64,000 bases of DNA, from positions 3,472,001-3,536,000 of the forward strand of contig NZ_JAPEMM010000001.1 in assembly GCF_026342735.1 (NCBI RefSeq), in the 5' to 3' direction. Every line of letters begins with the position of its first letter. Position 1 is the stretch's first letter. The stretch is from Streptomyces sp. NBC_00193 (lineage in GTDB: Bacteria > Actinomycetota > Actinomycetes > Streptomycetales > Streptomycetaceae). This document shows, in pieces, positions 1 to 7,607 of this stretch. The notes under the pieces were generated by a model that made no database searches, was not told the DNA's origin, and saw only the letters and a program-made list of their open reading frames with translations. The position numbers were made by a program, and so were the translations under genes.

Positions 1-68
1 CCGGCGGGCCGAGCGTCAGCACTTGGAGCGGCTGCTCGTCCCTGCCGGCCGGCTGCGGTGCACGCCGG

Positions 69-1349
69 TCAAGGCCGGGTGACCCGGACCTGGTAGCTGC
101 CGTTGCGCAGTTCGCCCACGACCGAGACGCTGATGCCCGACTTCTCGTCGGTGAAGGTCTCGCCCGGGCGGAACGGCGCGTCCGAGAGCTCCGCGTGCAC
201 GTTGGAGCGCCGGGTGCAGCCCCCGCTCGCGCCGGAGCTGTCGGAGACGGTGACGGGCCCGCGGCCGGTGTCCACCTCGGAGTCCACCTTGTAGATGAGC
301 ACGCCGGGCTTGCAGACGGCCTCGTCGTTCCCGGCGCGGGTGCGCACCTCCACGGCGTACCCGGCGCTCTCCGAGACGGGGATGAAGGCCAGCTTGGTGC
401 CGCCCTCCACGGCCAGCGGGCTCAGCACGTGGTCGCTGACCCCGGACTTCCCGGCGCAGCTGATCTGGTTGCTGTCGAGCCAGCCCAGCTTCCACTTGTG
501 CCAGCCCAGCAGGTCGTTGTTGGCGCCCCAGTCCTCGCTCATGATGTCCCAGTGCCCCACCGTGCCGCCGCCGTCGGCGGTGTAGAGGTCGGGCAGGCCG
601 AAGACGTGCCCGTTCTCGTGGGGGAGCACGCGGTAGCCGGTCTCCCGGTAGGTGCCGGAGCCGTCGTCCTGGCGGCTGTAGACGAAGGACGTGTTGGCGA
701 GCGGGACGCCGTCCGCCATCGGGGCCTCGGCGTTGCCGGAGAAGGTGACGGAGAGGACGGTGTCGAGGGCGGAAGGGCCGGCGTTCGGGGTGACGAGGAT
801 GTTTATCAGGTCGTACCGGGAGAAATCGACCTCTGCGTCGGAGGTCTTGATGATGTGCTCGACGAGCTGGCGGTAGCCGGGCTCGTACGCGGAACCCCGC
901 TCGATCCCGTACGCCGCGAACGGCATCGGCATCCGCAGCCAGTTCTTTATCGGCGCCTCGGCCCGGTAGGTCAGCCGCCCGTAGGAGCTGGTGCGGAACC
1001 AGTCGGACGTCTGCGGGAAGAACTCCGCGAGCCGGTCGGCCGCCGTGCCCTCGCCCTTGGCGTCGGGGAAGTCGATCATCAGGTTCAGCGCCCGGACCTC
1101 GCCGGTCGAGCGCGAGTACCCCGGCGCGGTCGGCAGTCCCTCGGACATCTGCACGCCCATCGCGCCGGAGATCCGGCAGGGCGCGAGCAGTGCCTCGGCG
1201 CTGGTGGCGCCCACCGGCCCGGCCGCCGAATGGCTGCGGCTGGATATGCCTGCGCTCGCCGTCGCCGTGATGCCGAGTGCCAGCGCGGTGATGCCGATGA
1301 AGACGCTGGTGCGGCTTGGCTTGCGTATCCGGTGGCGCGTCTGCGACAT
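69..1349 (-). CDS. Secreted M6-family (immune inhibitor A-like) metalloprotease
   Basis: The 426-aa product is a zinc endopeptidase expected outside the cell. A basic N-terminus (MSQTRHRIRK) followed by a hydrophobic stretch at about residues 14-33 looks like a Sec signal peptide. The zinc site is HENGH at 244-248, followed by VFGLPDLY, which is the M6 form of HExxH with its downstream Asp. The metallopeptidase domain spans about residues 85-330; the remainder may be a beta-rich C-terminal part. The gene stands alone, divergent from the TetR/exporter pair across 274 bp. The natural substrate cannot be read from the sequence. Bases 1-68 downstream of its stop show nothing I can support. Confidence 0.88.
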   Translation of the reverse strand: MSQTRHRIRKPSRTSVFIGITALALGITATASAGISSRSHSAAGPVGATSAEALLAPCRISGAMGVQMSEGLPTAPGYSRSTGEVRALNLMIDFPDAKGEGTAADRLAEFFPQTSDWFRTSSYGRLTYRAEAPIKNWLRMPMPFAAYGIERGSAYEPGYRQLVEHIIKTSDAEVDFSRYDLINILVTPNAGPSALDTVLSVTFSGNAEAPMADGVPLANTSFVYSRQDDGSGTYRETGYRVLPHENGHVFGLPDLYTADGGGTVGHWDIMSEDWGANNDLLGWHKWKLGWLDSNQISCAGKSGVSDHVLSPLAVEGGTKLAFIPVSESAGYAVEVRTRAGNDEAVCKPGVLIYKVDSEVDTGRGPVTVSDSSGASGGCTRRSNVHAELSDAPFRPGETFTDEKSGISVSVVGELRNGSYQVRVTRP

Positions 1350-1510
1350 GGAGATCGGCCTTCGGGTCCGCGGCAGCCGGCCGGGTCCGGACTGCGCTCT
1401 GTGGGCTCACCCTCCGACGGCCGGAGCGGGCTCGCGCGCCGGGAGAGGCCAAACGAGATCAAAAGGCCCGGGAAGGTGTGACCCAGGTCACACGGGAGAG
1501 TGAAATAAGC

Positions 1511-1571
1511 GGGGACCCTCTCCCCGTTTGAACCAGAGTCCCCGCGAACCGGGGAGCCGCTCCCCGTTTCG
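1511..1571. promoter_or_regulatory. Two operator-like dyads upstream of the TetR gene
   Basis: Two related inverted repeats lie between the protease gene and the TetR gene. The first is CGGGGA-5nt-TCCCCG at 1512-1528. The second pairs CGAACCGGGGAG (1545-1556) with CTCCCCGTTTCG (1560-1571), 11 of 12 matched. Both share the half-site CTCCCCGTTT, repeated 40 bp apart. By analogy with TetR-family autoregulation, I infer they bind the product of the next gene. Confidence 0.5.
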
Positions 1572-1623
1572 AGGAGCGAGCAACCCGTCCCGAAGTACGC
1601 GTGACCCTGTCAGGGAGTCGTCC

Positions 1624-2451
1624 ATGAAGAGCCCCGCCACCACCGATCCGGCGGCCCTGCCCGTGCCGGGCCCGGAGGCCGACCTCGACCTCACGGCTCC
1701 GGCCCCGGGTGTCGCGGGTGCGGGTGCGGGTGGGGGTGGGGGCGCGTGCGCGGCCGTGGGAGCGGCTGCGGGCAAGGTGAAGGCGGCGGTCAAGGCGGTG
1801 GGCAAGCGTGCCCGTACCGGCACGGACGCGGTCCCGCGCCCGCGCGCCGACGCCGTCCGCAACCGGGAGCGCATCCTGGCCGCCGCCCGCGACGTGCTCG
1901 TGGAGTTCGGCCCCGCCGCCCCCCTCGACGAGATCGCCCGCCGGGCCGGCGTGGGCAACGCCACGCTCTACCGGCACTTCCCCGACCGCCCGGCCCTGAT
2001 CCACCACGTCGTGCTCTTCGGCCTGGACCGGGTGACCGCTCTGGCCGTCGACTCGCTCGCCGAGGAGCCGGACGCCTTCGCCGCCCTGTGCCGGTTCACG
2101 CACGCGGCGGCGGACGAGCGGATCGGCGCCCTGTGCCCCGTGCTCTCCAGCGACTTCGACCACGACCACCCCGAACTGGTCGCCTCCCGCGAGGCCTTGG
2201 AAGAGACGATCGAGGCCCTGCTGGCCGCCGGCCGCACCTCGGGGCTGGTGCGCGCGGACATCGGCGTCGGCGACCTGATGATCGCGCTGTCCCAGCTCAG
2301 CCGCCCCCTCCCGGGCACCGGCTGCTTCGACGCGAACGTGTTCGTCCACCGTCATCTGCAGCTGTTCCTCGACGGGTTGAGGGCGCCGGCGCGCTCCGAA
2401 CTGCCCGGCTCGGCGACCACGCTGGCGGACCTGAGGCGGAAAACCATGTGA
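1624..2451 (+). CDS. TetR-family transcriptional regulator
   Basis: This 275-aa DNA-binding repressor has its TetR domain starting near residue 79 (NRERILAAARDVL), with the recognition helix region LDEIARRAGVGNATLYRHF at about 101-119. The ligand-binding half follows and is not informative about the ligand. ATG 1624 was chosen because CAGGGAG sits a few bases upstream; the longer reading from TTG 1528 would run through the operator-like dyads. About 75 N-terminal residues are Gly/Ala/Pro-rich with a GAGAGGGGG run and are not part of a normal TetR fold. It lies 85 bp before an exporter gene in the same direction, so it probably represses itself and that exporter in response to a drug or toxic metabolite. 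Confidence 0.88.
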   Translation: MKSPATTDPAALPVPGPEADLDLTAPAPGVAGAGAGGGGGACAAVGAAAGKVKAAVKAVGKRARTGTDAVPRPRADAVRNRERILAAARDVLVEFGPAAPLDEIARRAGVGNATLYRHFPDRPALIHHVVLFGLDRVTALAVDSLAEEPDAFAALCRFTHAAADERIGALCPVLSSDFDHDHPELVASREALEETIEALLAAGRTSGLVRADIGVGDLMIALSQLSRPLPGTGCFDANVFVHRHLQLFLDGLRAPARSELPGSATTLADLRRKTM

Positions 2452-2536
2452 CGCCCCCGGGTCGCGCCCTTTAGCGTCGCAACACCGCCCTAATCATCAC
2501 TTTTCAGTCATCTCGCACCACGAAGTGGGTACCCCC

Positions 2537-4066
2537 ATGTCAAAAACAGCCGCGAACCCGCAGCTGACCGGCGCCGACCCCAGTCGCTGGAAGGCCCTGG
2601 TCTTCATCGCGCTGGCGCAGCTGATGGTCGTCCTCGACGCGACCATCGTGAACATCGCCCTCCCGTCCGCCCAGACCGACCTCGGCATCTCGGACGGCAA
2701 CCGCCAGTGGGTCATCACCGCGTACGCGCTGGCCTTCGGCGGACTGCTCCTCTTCGGCGGCCGCATCGCCGACAAGTGGGGCCGCAAGAACGCCTTCATC
2801 GTCGGCCTCATCGGCTTCGCCCTGGCCTCCGCGCTGGGCGGCGCCGCACAGGGTGAGGCCATGATGCTGGGCGCCCGCGCGCTCCAGGGCGCCTTCGGCG
2901 CACTGCTCGCGCCCGCCGCGCTCTCGCTGCTGGCCGTCATGTTCACCGACGCCAAGGAGCGCGCCAAGGCCTTCGGCATCTACGGAGCGATCGCCGGTGG
3001 CGGTGGCGCCGTGGGCCTGATCCTCGGCGGCGTCCTCACCGAGTACCTGAACTGGCGCTGGACCTTCTTCGTCAACATCCCGTTCGCGATCGTCGCCGCC
3101 GTCGGCGCCTGGATGATCATCCGCGAGCCGGCCGGCGGCCGTAACCGCGCGCCGCTCGACATCCCCGGCGTGGTGCTGTCCACGACCGGTCTCGTCGCCC
3201 TCGTCTACGGATTCACCCGCGCCGAGTCGGCCGGCTGGGCCGACGGCCTCACCGTGGGCATGTTCATCGCCTCCGCCGTGCTGCTCGCCGCCTTCGTCTA
3301 CGTCGAGTCCCGTACGGCCCACCCGCTGCTCCCGCTGCGCGTCCTGCTGGAGCGCAACCGCGGCGGCGTCTACCTCTCGCTGGGCCTCGCCGTCATCTCG
3401 ATGTTCGGCCTGTTCCTCTTCCTCACCTACTACCTGCAGGTCGTCAAGGGCTTCTCGCCCGTCACGACCGGCTTCGCCTTCCTCCCGATGATCGTGGGCA
3501 TGATCACCGGTTCCACGCAGATCGGCGCCCGCCTCATGACGCGGGTCCCGCCGCGCCTGCTGATGGGCCCCGGCTTCATGGTCGCCGCCAGCGGCATGCT
3601 GCTGCTGACGCAGCTGGAGGTCGGCTCCTCCTACCCGGCGCTGATCCTGCCGGCGCAGCTGCTGCTGGGCCTCGGCATGGGTACGGCGTTCATGCCCGCC
3701 ATGTCCCTGGCCACGTACGGGGTGAACCCGGCCGACGCCGGTGTCGCCTCCGCGATGGTCAACACCTCGCAGCAGGTGGGCGGCGCGATCGGCACCGCCC
3801 TGCTGAACACGATCGCCGCCTCCGCGACGACCGCGTACCTGACCGACCACGCGGCCGAGGCCGCGGCGGGCGGCCCGGCGGCGAAGCTGATCCAGGCCCA
3901 GGCCATGGTGGAGGGCTACTCCTCCGCGATCTGGTGGGCGGTCGGCATCCTGGTCGCCAGCTCGCTCATCGCCCTGACCCTCATCACCACGGGCAAGCCG
4001 GGTGCGGGCGACCCGGTCGCCGAGGGCGAGGACGCCGACATGAAGATCCCGGTGATCGCCCACTGA
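2537..4066 (+). CDS. MFS drug:proton antiporter, DHA2/EmrB-QacA type, 14 TM
   Basis: The 509-aa integral membrane exporter shows MFS motif A, GGRIADKWGRKNAF (near residues 74-87), after helix 2. A glycine-rich motif C segment, GAIAGGGGAVGLILGG, in helix 5 is the antiporter signature. Its length and hydrophobic pattern fit the 14-helix DHA2 family. ATG 2537 is preferred over GTG 2525 (four codons longer); neither has a strong ribosome-binding site. It follows the TetR gene and is most likely its target, giving a self-regulated efflux pair. The substrate is unknown; EmrB/QacA relatives export hydrophobic or cationic drugs and endogenous antibiotics. Confidence 0.9.
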   Translation: MSKTAANPQLTGADPSRWKALVFIALAQLMVVLDATIVNIALPSAQTDLGISDGNRQWVITAYALAFGGLLLFGGRIADKWGRKNAFIVGLIGFALASALGGAAQGEAMMLGARALQGAFGALLAPAALSLLAVMFTDAKERAKAFGIYGAIAGGGGAVGLILGGVLTEYLNWRWTFFVNIPFAIVAAVGAWMIIREPAGGRNRAPLDIPGVVLSTTGLVALVYGFTRAESAGWADGLTVGMFIASAVLLAAFVYVESRTAHPLLPLRVLLERNRGGVYLSLGLAVISMFGLFLFLTYYLQVVKGFSPVTTGFAFLPMIVGMITGSTQIGARLMTRVPPRLLMGPGFMVAASGMLLLTQLEVGSSYPALILPAQLLLGLGMGTAFMPAMSLATYGVNPADAGVASAMVNTSQQVGGAIGTALLNTIAASATTAYLTDHAAEAAAGGPAAKLIQAQAMVEGYSSAIWWAVGILVASSLIALTLITTGKPGAGDPVAEGEDADMKIPVIAH

Positions 4067-4119
4067 CCCCGGGTCCACGAGCGGGCGGCCCCCGCTCCGC
4101 GGTAAGGGAATGACTGATG

Positions 4120-4153
4120 ACCCCGCGTTGTTCAAATTTGAACGACGCGGGGT
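4120..4153. promoter_or_regulatory. 34-bp near-perfect palindrome upstream of the dioxygenase gene
   Basis: Two 17-bp arms meet at AAA|TTT with a single mismatch; the centre is TTCAAATTTGAA and the arms end in ACCCCGCG/CGCGGGGT. It lies 46 bp before the LigB-type gene and 54 bp after the exporter stop. The AT-rich symmetric core resembles MarR-family operators, so I read it as an operator. A terminator for the exporter is possible but the stem lacks a loop and a T-tract. Confidence 0.55.
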
Positions 4154-4198
4154 TAGTCTGTGTGTGGCGGCCCGCCGTGACGATTCCTGGAGCCCCTG

Positions 4199-4999
4199 AT
4201 GCCGACGCCCGAAGCCCTGACCACCCACCGGACCCGGATGCCGGCGCTCTACCTGAGCCACGGAGCCCCGCCCCTCGCGGACGACCCGGTCTGGCCCGGC
4301 GAACTGGCCGCCTGGTCCGCGGACCTGCCCCGCCCCCGCGCGATCCTGATGGTCTCCGCCCACTGGGAAGAGGCCCCGCTCGCCCTCGGGGCCACCGAGC
4401 AGGTCCCGCTGGTCTACGACTTCTGGGGCTTCCCCGAGCACTACTACCAGGTCCGCTACGACGCCCCGGGCGCCCCCGAGCTGGCCGCGTCGGTCCGCAA
4501 ACTCCTCAAGGCACCGGGCACCCCCGTCCAGGACATCCCCGACCGCGGCCTGGACCACGGCGCGTACGTCCCGCTGGTGGAGATGTTCCCGGAGGCCGAC
4601 ATACCGGTGCTCCAGATATCCATGCCGACCCTCGACCCGCGCCGCCTGATGGAGATCGGCCGCAAGCTGGCCCCCCTGCGCGACGAGGGCGTCCTCATCG
4701 TCGGCAGCGGCTTCTTCACCCACAACCTGGCCGCCCTGCGCCACACCGGCCCCGGCGTCCCGTCGTGGTCCGCCGAGTTCGACGCCTGGGGCCACGAGGC
4801 GCTGGCCGCCTCCGACATCGACGCCCTGCTCGACTTCGAAGCCAAGTCCCCGGCCGGCCGCCTGGCCCACCCCCGTACGGAACACTTCGCCCCGCTGTTC
4901 GTCACCCTGGGCGCCGCCGAGGCGGACCTCGCCACCGCCTCCACCCCGGTCTCGGGCTTCTGGATGGGCCTCTCGAAGCGGTCCCTGCAATTTGGCTGA
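4199..4999 (+). CDS. Class III extradiol ring-cleavage dioxygenase, LigB/DODA type
   Basis: The 266-aa enzyme belongs to the family of plant and bacterial 4,5-DOPA dioxygenases, which open catechol rings with a single metal ion. The family-type histidines are present: LSHGAP (His21), SAHWEE (His55), LDHGAYVPL (His120) and FFTHNL (His175). The length is typical of single-subunit DODA-like proteins. ATG 4199 follows GGAGCCC. The gene ends in a frame-shifted overlap with the next gene. The palindrome at 4120-4153 suggests control by an aromatic- or oxidant-sensing MarR-type regulator not encoded nearby. Its true substrate could be a catechol, a quinol, or something else. Confidence 0.85.
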   Translation: MPTPEALTTHRTRMPALYLSHGAPPLADDPVWPGELAAWSADLPRPRAILMVSAHWEEAPLALGATEQVPLVYDFWGFPEHYYQVRYDAPGAPELAASVRKLLKAPGTPVQDIPDRGLDHGAYVPLVEMFPEADIPVLQISMPTLDPRRLMEIGRKLAPLRDEGVLIVGSGFFTHNLAALRHTGPGVPSWSAEFDAWGHEALAASDIDALLDFEAKSPAGRLAHPRTEHFAPLFVTLGAAEADLATASTPVSGFWMGLSKRSLQFG

Positions 5000-5375
5000 C
5001 CGCGAGCAGCTCTGGTGCCCCAGCGGCTCGGCGTACGCGCCGGAGTCGCTGGTCCTCGCGGTCCGCGACGGCCTCGACGGCCCGCCGGTCTACCTCCCCG
5101 CACCCCGCCCGGCGGCCGAAACCCTGGCCGGGCTCGCCGACGGGGTGGAACCGCGCCGCCTGCTCCGCCTGGCCTCCCACTGCGTCCCGCACTGCCTCAA
5201 CCGCGAGGCCGACACCTGCACCCTGGCCACCCGCCTGACGGCGACCGCGAGCCCCCCGGCCCCCCTCCCGCCCTGCCACCTCCGCCCGGCCTGCAAGTGG
5301 TGGACCCAGTCGGGCCCCCCGGCCTGCCACGCCTGCCCGCAGGTCGCTACCCGCCGCCCCGGACCGGACCGGTGA
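4992..5375 (+). CDS. Cys-rich small protein of unknown function
   Basis: The 127-aa product carries eight cysteines (9, 64, 68, 76, 95, 101, 112, 115) with nearby histidines, including CVPHC, PCHLRPACKWW and ACHACP. This looks like a zinc or iron-sulfur site rather than a secreted disulfide protein, because no signal peptide is present. TTG 4992 overlaps the dioxygenase stop by eight bases, so translational coupling is likely; no separate ribosome-binding site is visible. The last 29 bases overlap the antisense remnant of the Uma2 pseudogene. I do not recognise the family. Confidence 0.6.
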   Translation: MADREQLWCPSGSAYAPESLVLAVRDGLDGPPVYLPAPRPAAETLAGLADGVEPRRLLRLASHCVPHCLNREADTCTLATRLTATASPPAPLPPCHLRPACKWWTQSGPPACHACPQVATRRPGPDR

Positions 5376-5842
5376 TGTCCTCCCCGATGATGAACCCCTT
5401 GACGGGCCCGCTCGGGATGGTGGCCGTGGCGCCGTAGCCCACCCGGAGCTCGTCGCCGTAGATGGCCTGGTCGGGATCGGGTGCGGTCACGCGTCACGCT
5501 GTCGCTGCCGGGGGAGACGACTTCGACGATCAATTGGACGGCGGAGGCCTTGATGCCGCTCCCGTCCTCGCTGCTGTGTTCCTCCACGTCCTCGGGTGCC
5601 ACCAGGACATCGGGGATCCAGGCCTTCCGTGCCTGAATGACATGGATGGCCTGGAATGCCGCGAACTCGCTCCGGTCCAGGAACTTGTCCAAGGCGCGGC
5701 GAAGACGGTTGGCGATCTGGCCGTGCGAGTAGCGACCCGTGGGTGACACCTCGATGAACCCCTCGATGATCTCGGCGCGGTAGCCCTCGGGGAGTTCCAT
5801 GGCCTTCCATGCCTGCCACAGGACATCGTCAAGGTCCGTCAT
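5347..5842 (-). pseudogene. Uma2-family (DUF820) endonuclease-like gene, internally deleted and frameshifted
   Basis: The start is clear: AGAGGAGGT lies seven bases before ATG 5842, giving MTDLDDVLWQAW. The N-terminal two thirds of a Uma2 protein follow, with EIIEGFIEVSP, IPDVLVAPEDV and the PD-(D/E)XK-like LIVEVVSPGSDS. After VTRDRT the frame is lost. One frame over, a typical Uma2 C-terminus is readable (AIYGDELRVGYGATATIPSG ending at TAG 5347). The central strand that normally joins them (the YAxAGIPxYxxVD region) is missing, so a deletion and frameshift removed it. In the original frame translation would run on to about 5090 through unrelated sequence. Confidence 0.75.
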
Positions 5843-6237
5843 GTGCAGCACCTCCTCTGAATCGGGCGTCGCAAGGCGGACGGCACAGCGACTCTCCGAT
5901 GCTCGGGGAGCAGCCGCCCATGCCGCAGGAATATGCCCTGCGTTCACTCGGACGGGGAGGTCATCGCCGGACGAGGCAACCAGAAGCCGCCGGGGCTCGT
6001 CTCCTGGGGTGGGAGTGCAGCCGGGGGCGACGCTGCGACAGGGGCGAAGGCGGCCGTGTCAAGTGTGACGGTGGTCTCATCGCCGCCCCCCTCGGGTGGC
6101 CCGCGGGGCCCCCGGAACCGGCCGCAATCCCTGCCCTGACCTGCGGATCTTCAGGCCCGGCGGCATCGCTGATCCACTCGGATCGGGGGATGGCGGGGCA
6201 GGATACTGCAAGATCTCGAAAAACAGGGAGCAACGTG
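5843..6237. other. Gene-free stretch between the Uma2 remnant and the hrdD promoter
   Basis: No open frame here shows streptomycete third-position bias together with a ribosome-binding site, and I see no hairpin, repeat or RNA gene that I can defend. It presumably holds the promoter of the former Uma2 gene and upstream control sequence for hrdD. Confidence 0.4.
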
Positions 6238-6263
6238 GGAATTCTGTCCCGATTCCAGTCGTT
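6238..6263 (+). promoter_or_regulatory. Sigma-R type promoter of hrdD (GGAAT-N18-GTT)
   Basis: GGAAT at 6238-6242 is followed by exactly 18 bases and then GTT at 6261-6263, matching the streptomycete sigma-R consensus. hrdD is a recognised sigma-R target in S. coelicolor, so the match is expected by both sequence and context. It would make hrdD respond to disulfide stress, with a leader of about 90 bases. Confidence 0.75.
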
Positions 6264-6365
6264 GTTTCCTTCGGAAGCGGGCACTCGGGAGAGTGTCCGG
6301 GCAGCCGCACCAGTGCAGCCGAACCACCGCACCACCGCGACCGAACTCATCGCAAGGGAGCACGC

Positions 6366-7343
6366 ATGGCAACCCGCGCCGTCGCCCGTCGTCAGTCCAC
6401 GAGCAGCGCTCGCGCTGTGGGCGGGGAGATCGCAGACCGCGACCTGGTCGGCATGTACCTGGACGAGATCGCACGCACGCCGCTGCTCGACGCGGCCAAG
6501 GAAGTCGAGCTCTCGCAGATCATCGAGGCGGGTGTGTACGCCCAGCAGATCCTCGACGGCGCGATAGAGCGCAAGGGCAAGAAGCCCTCCCAGGAGGAGC
6601 TCGAACTCCTGGCCGCCGAGGGCGAGCGCGCCAAGGAAGTCTTCATCCGCTCCAACCTCCGCCTGGTCGTCGCCGTGGCCCGCCGCTACCCGCGCAGCGG
6701 ACTGCCGCTCCTCGACCTCATCCAGGAGGGCAACGCCGGCCTGGTCCGCGCCGTGGAGAAGTTCGACTACGCCAAGGGCTTCAAGTTCTCCACGTACGCC
6801 ACGTGGTGGATCCGCCAGGCCATCACCCGTTCCATCGCCGACCAGTCCCGCACCATCCGCCTGCCCGTCCACCTGGTGGAGGAGCTCGGCCGGATCCGCC
6901 GGGTCCAGCGCGAGTTCAACCGCGAGAACGGCCGCGACCCGGAACACGCGGAGATCGCCGCCGAGCTGGACACCACGGAGAAGCGCGTCGGCGACGTCCT
7001 GGACTGGGCGCGCGACCCGGTCAGCCTGAACATGGGCGTGGACGAGGACGGCGACACGCAGTTCGGCGACCTGCTGGAAGACACCTCGGCCATCTCCCCC
7101 GAGCAGTCCGTCCTCTCCCTCCTCCGCAGCGAGGAGCTGGAGGACCTGCTGGGCAAGCTGGACCAGCGAACCGCGTCGATCATCAAGATGCGTTACGGCA
7201 TCGACGACGGTCGAGAGCGTACGCTGACGGAAGTGGGCAAGCAGCACGGCCTGACCCGCGAGCGGATCCGCCAGATCGAGAAGCACGCGCTGCTCGAACT
7301 GAAGAAGATGGCCCGCGACACCGGCTTCGACGCGGTGGCCTGA
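6366..7343 (+). CDS. hrdD: RNA polymerase principal-like sigma factor HrdD (sigma-70 group 2)
   Basis: The 325-aa sigma factor starts MATRAVARRQS, as I recall for HrdD of S. coelicolor. Region 1.2 (DLVGMYLDEIARTPLL), region 2 (RLVVAVARRYPRSGLPLLDL and YATWWIRQAITRSIADQ), region 3 and region 4.2 (LTEVGKQHGLTRERIRQIEK) are all intact. The long acidic region 1.1 of HrdB is missing, as expected for a group 2 factor. AAGGGAG lies seven bases upstream of ATG 6366. It is monocistronic, with a sigma-R promoter in front and a strong hairpin behind. HrdD is non-essential and stress-responsive in studied species. Confidence 0.93.
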   Translation: MATRAVARRQSTSSARAVGGEIADRDLVGMYLDEIARTPLLDAAKEVELSQIIEAGVYAQQILDGAIERKGKKPSQEELELLAAEGERAKEVFIRSNLRLVVAVARRYPRSGLPLLDLIQEGNAGLVRAVEKFDYAKGFKFSTYATWWIRQAITRSIADQSRTIRLPVHLVEELGRIRRVQREFNRENGRDPEHAEIAAELDTTEKRVGDVLDWARDPVSLNMGVDEDGDTQFGDLLEDTSAISPEQSVLSLLRSEELEDLLGKLDQRTASIIKMRYGIDDGRERTLTEVGKQHGLTRERIRQIEKHALLELKKMARDTGFDAVA

Positions 7344-7370
7344 CCGGCCCCGAAAAGAAGCCCCCCATAC

Positions 7371-7409
7371 GAGCCCCCGGCGCCTATCCCCCCCAGGCGC
7401 CGGGGGCTC
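7371..7409 (+). terminator. Intrinsic terminator after hrdD
   Basis: GAGCCCCCGGCGCCT (7371-7385) pairs perfectly with AGGCGCCGGGGGCTC (7395-7409) around a nine-base loop, followed by CCCTTTGCCTT. The 15-bp GC stem 28 bases after the hrdD stop is a typical streptomycete terminator. Confidence 0.85.
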
Positions 7410-7424
7410 CCCTTTGCCTTGCTA

Positions 7425-7590
7425 CAGCCCCTCCGGCGCACATCTCAGCCCCTCCGCCGCACATCTCAGCCCCCCCGGCGTACATCTCAGCCCCTCCGGC
7501 GTTTGAGGAGCGGGGTCCGGGGCGGAGCCCCGGGTCTCTTAAGGGGTCCGGGCACAGCCCGGGGAACGGTGGAAGGGCGGGTAGGGGACA
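7425..7590 (+). repeat. Modular 21-bp/GC-hairpin repeat element, copy 1
   Basis: Four tandem 21-bp units run from 7425 to 7508. Three end in ACATCT and the fourth in TTTGAGG; all begin CAGCCCC. They lead into a GC-rich core of imperfect hairpins, GGTCCGGGGCGGAGCCCC and a second GGTCCGGGCACAGCCCGG. It fills the gap between the hrdD terminator and the 3' end of the WYL regulator gene. Four more copies occur in this window. Confidence 0.8.
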
Positions 7591-7607
7591 GCCCCGCAGG
7601 GCCCCGC

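Noticed and set aside
16..1452. Long Arg/Pro/Gly-rich frames overlapping real genes on both strands throughout the window
   Set aside because: They are by-products of high GC. They lack ribosome-binding sites, domain motifs and the expected third-position bias.
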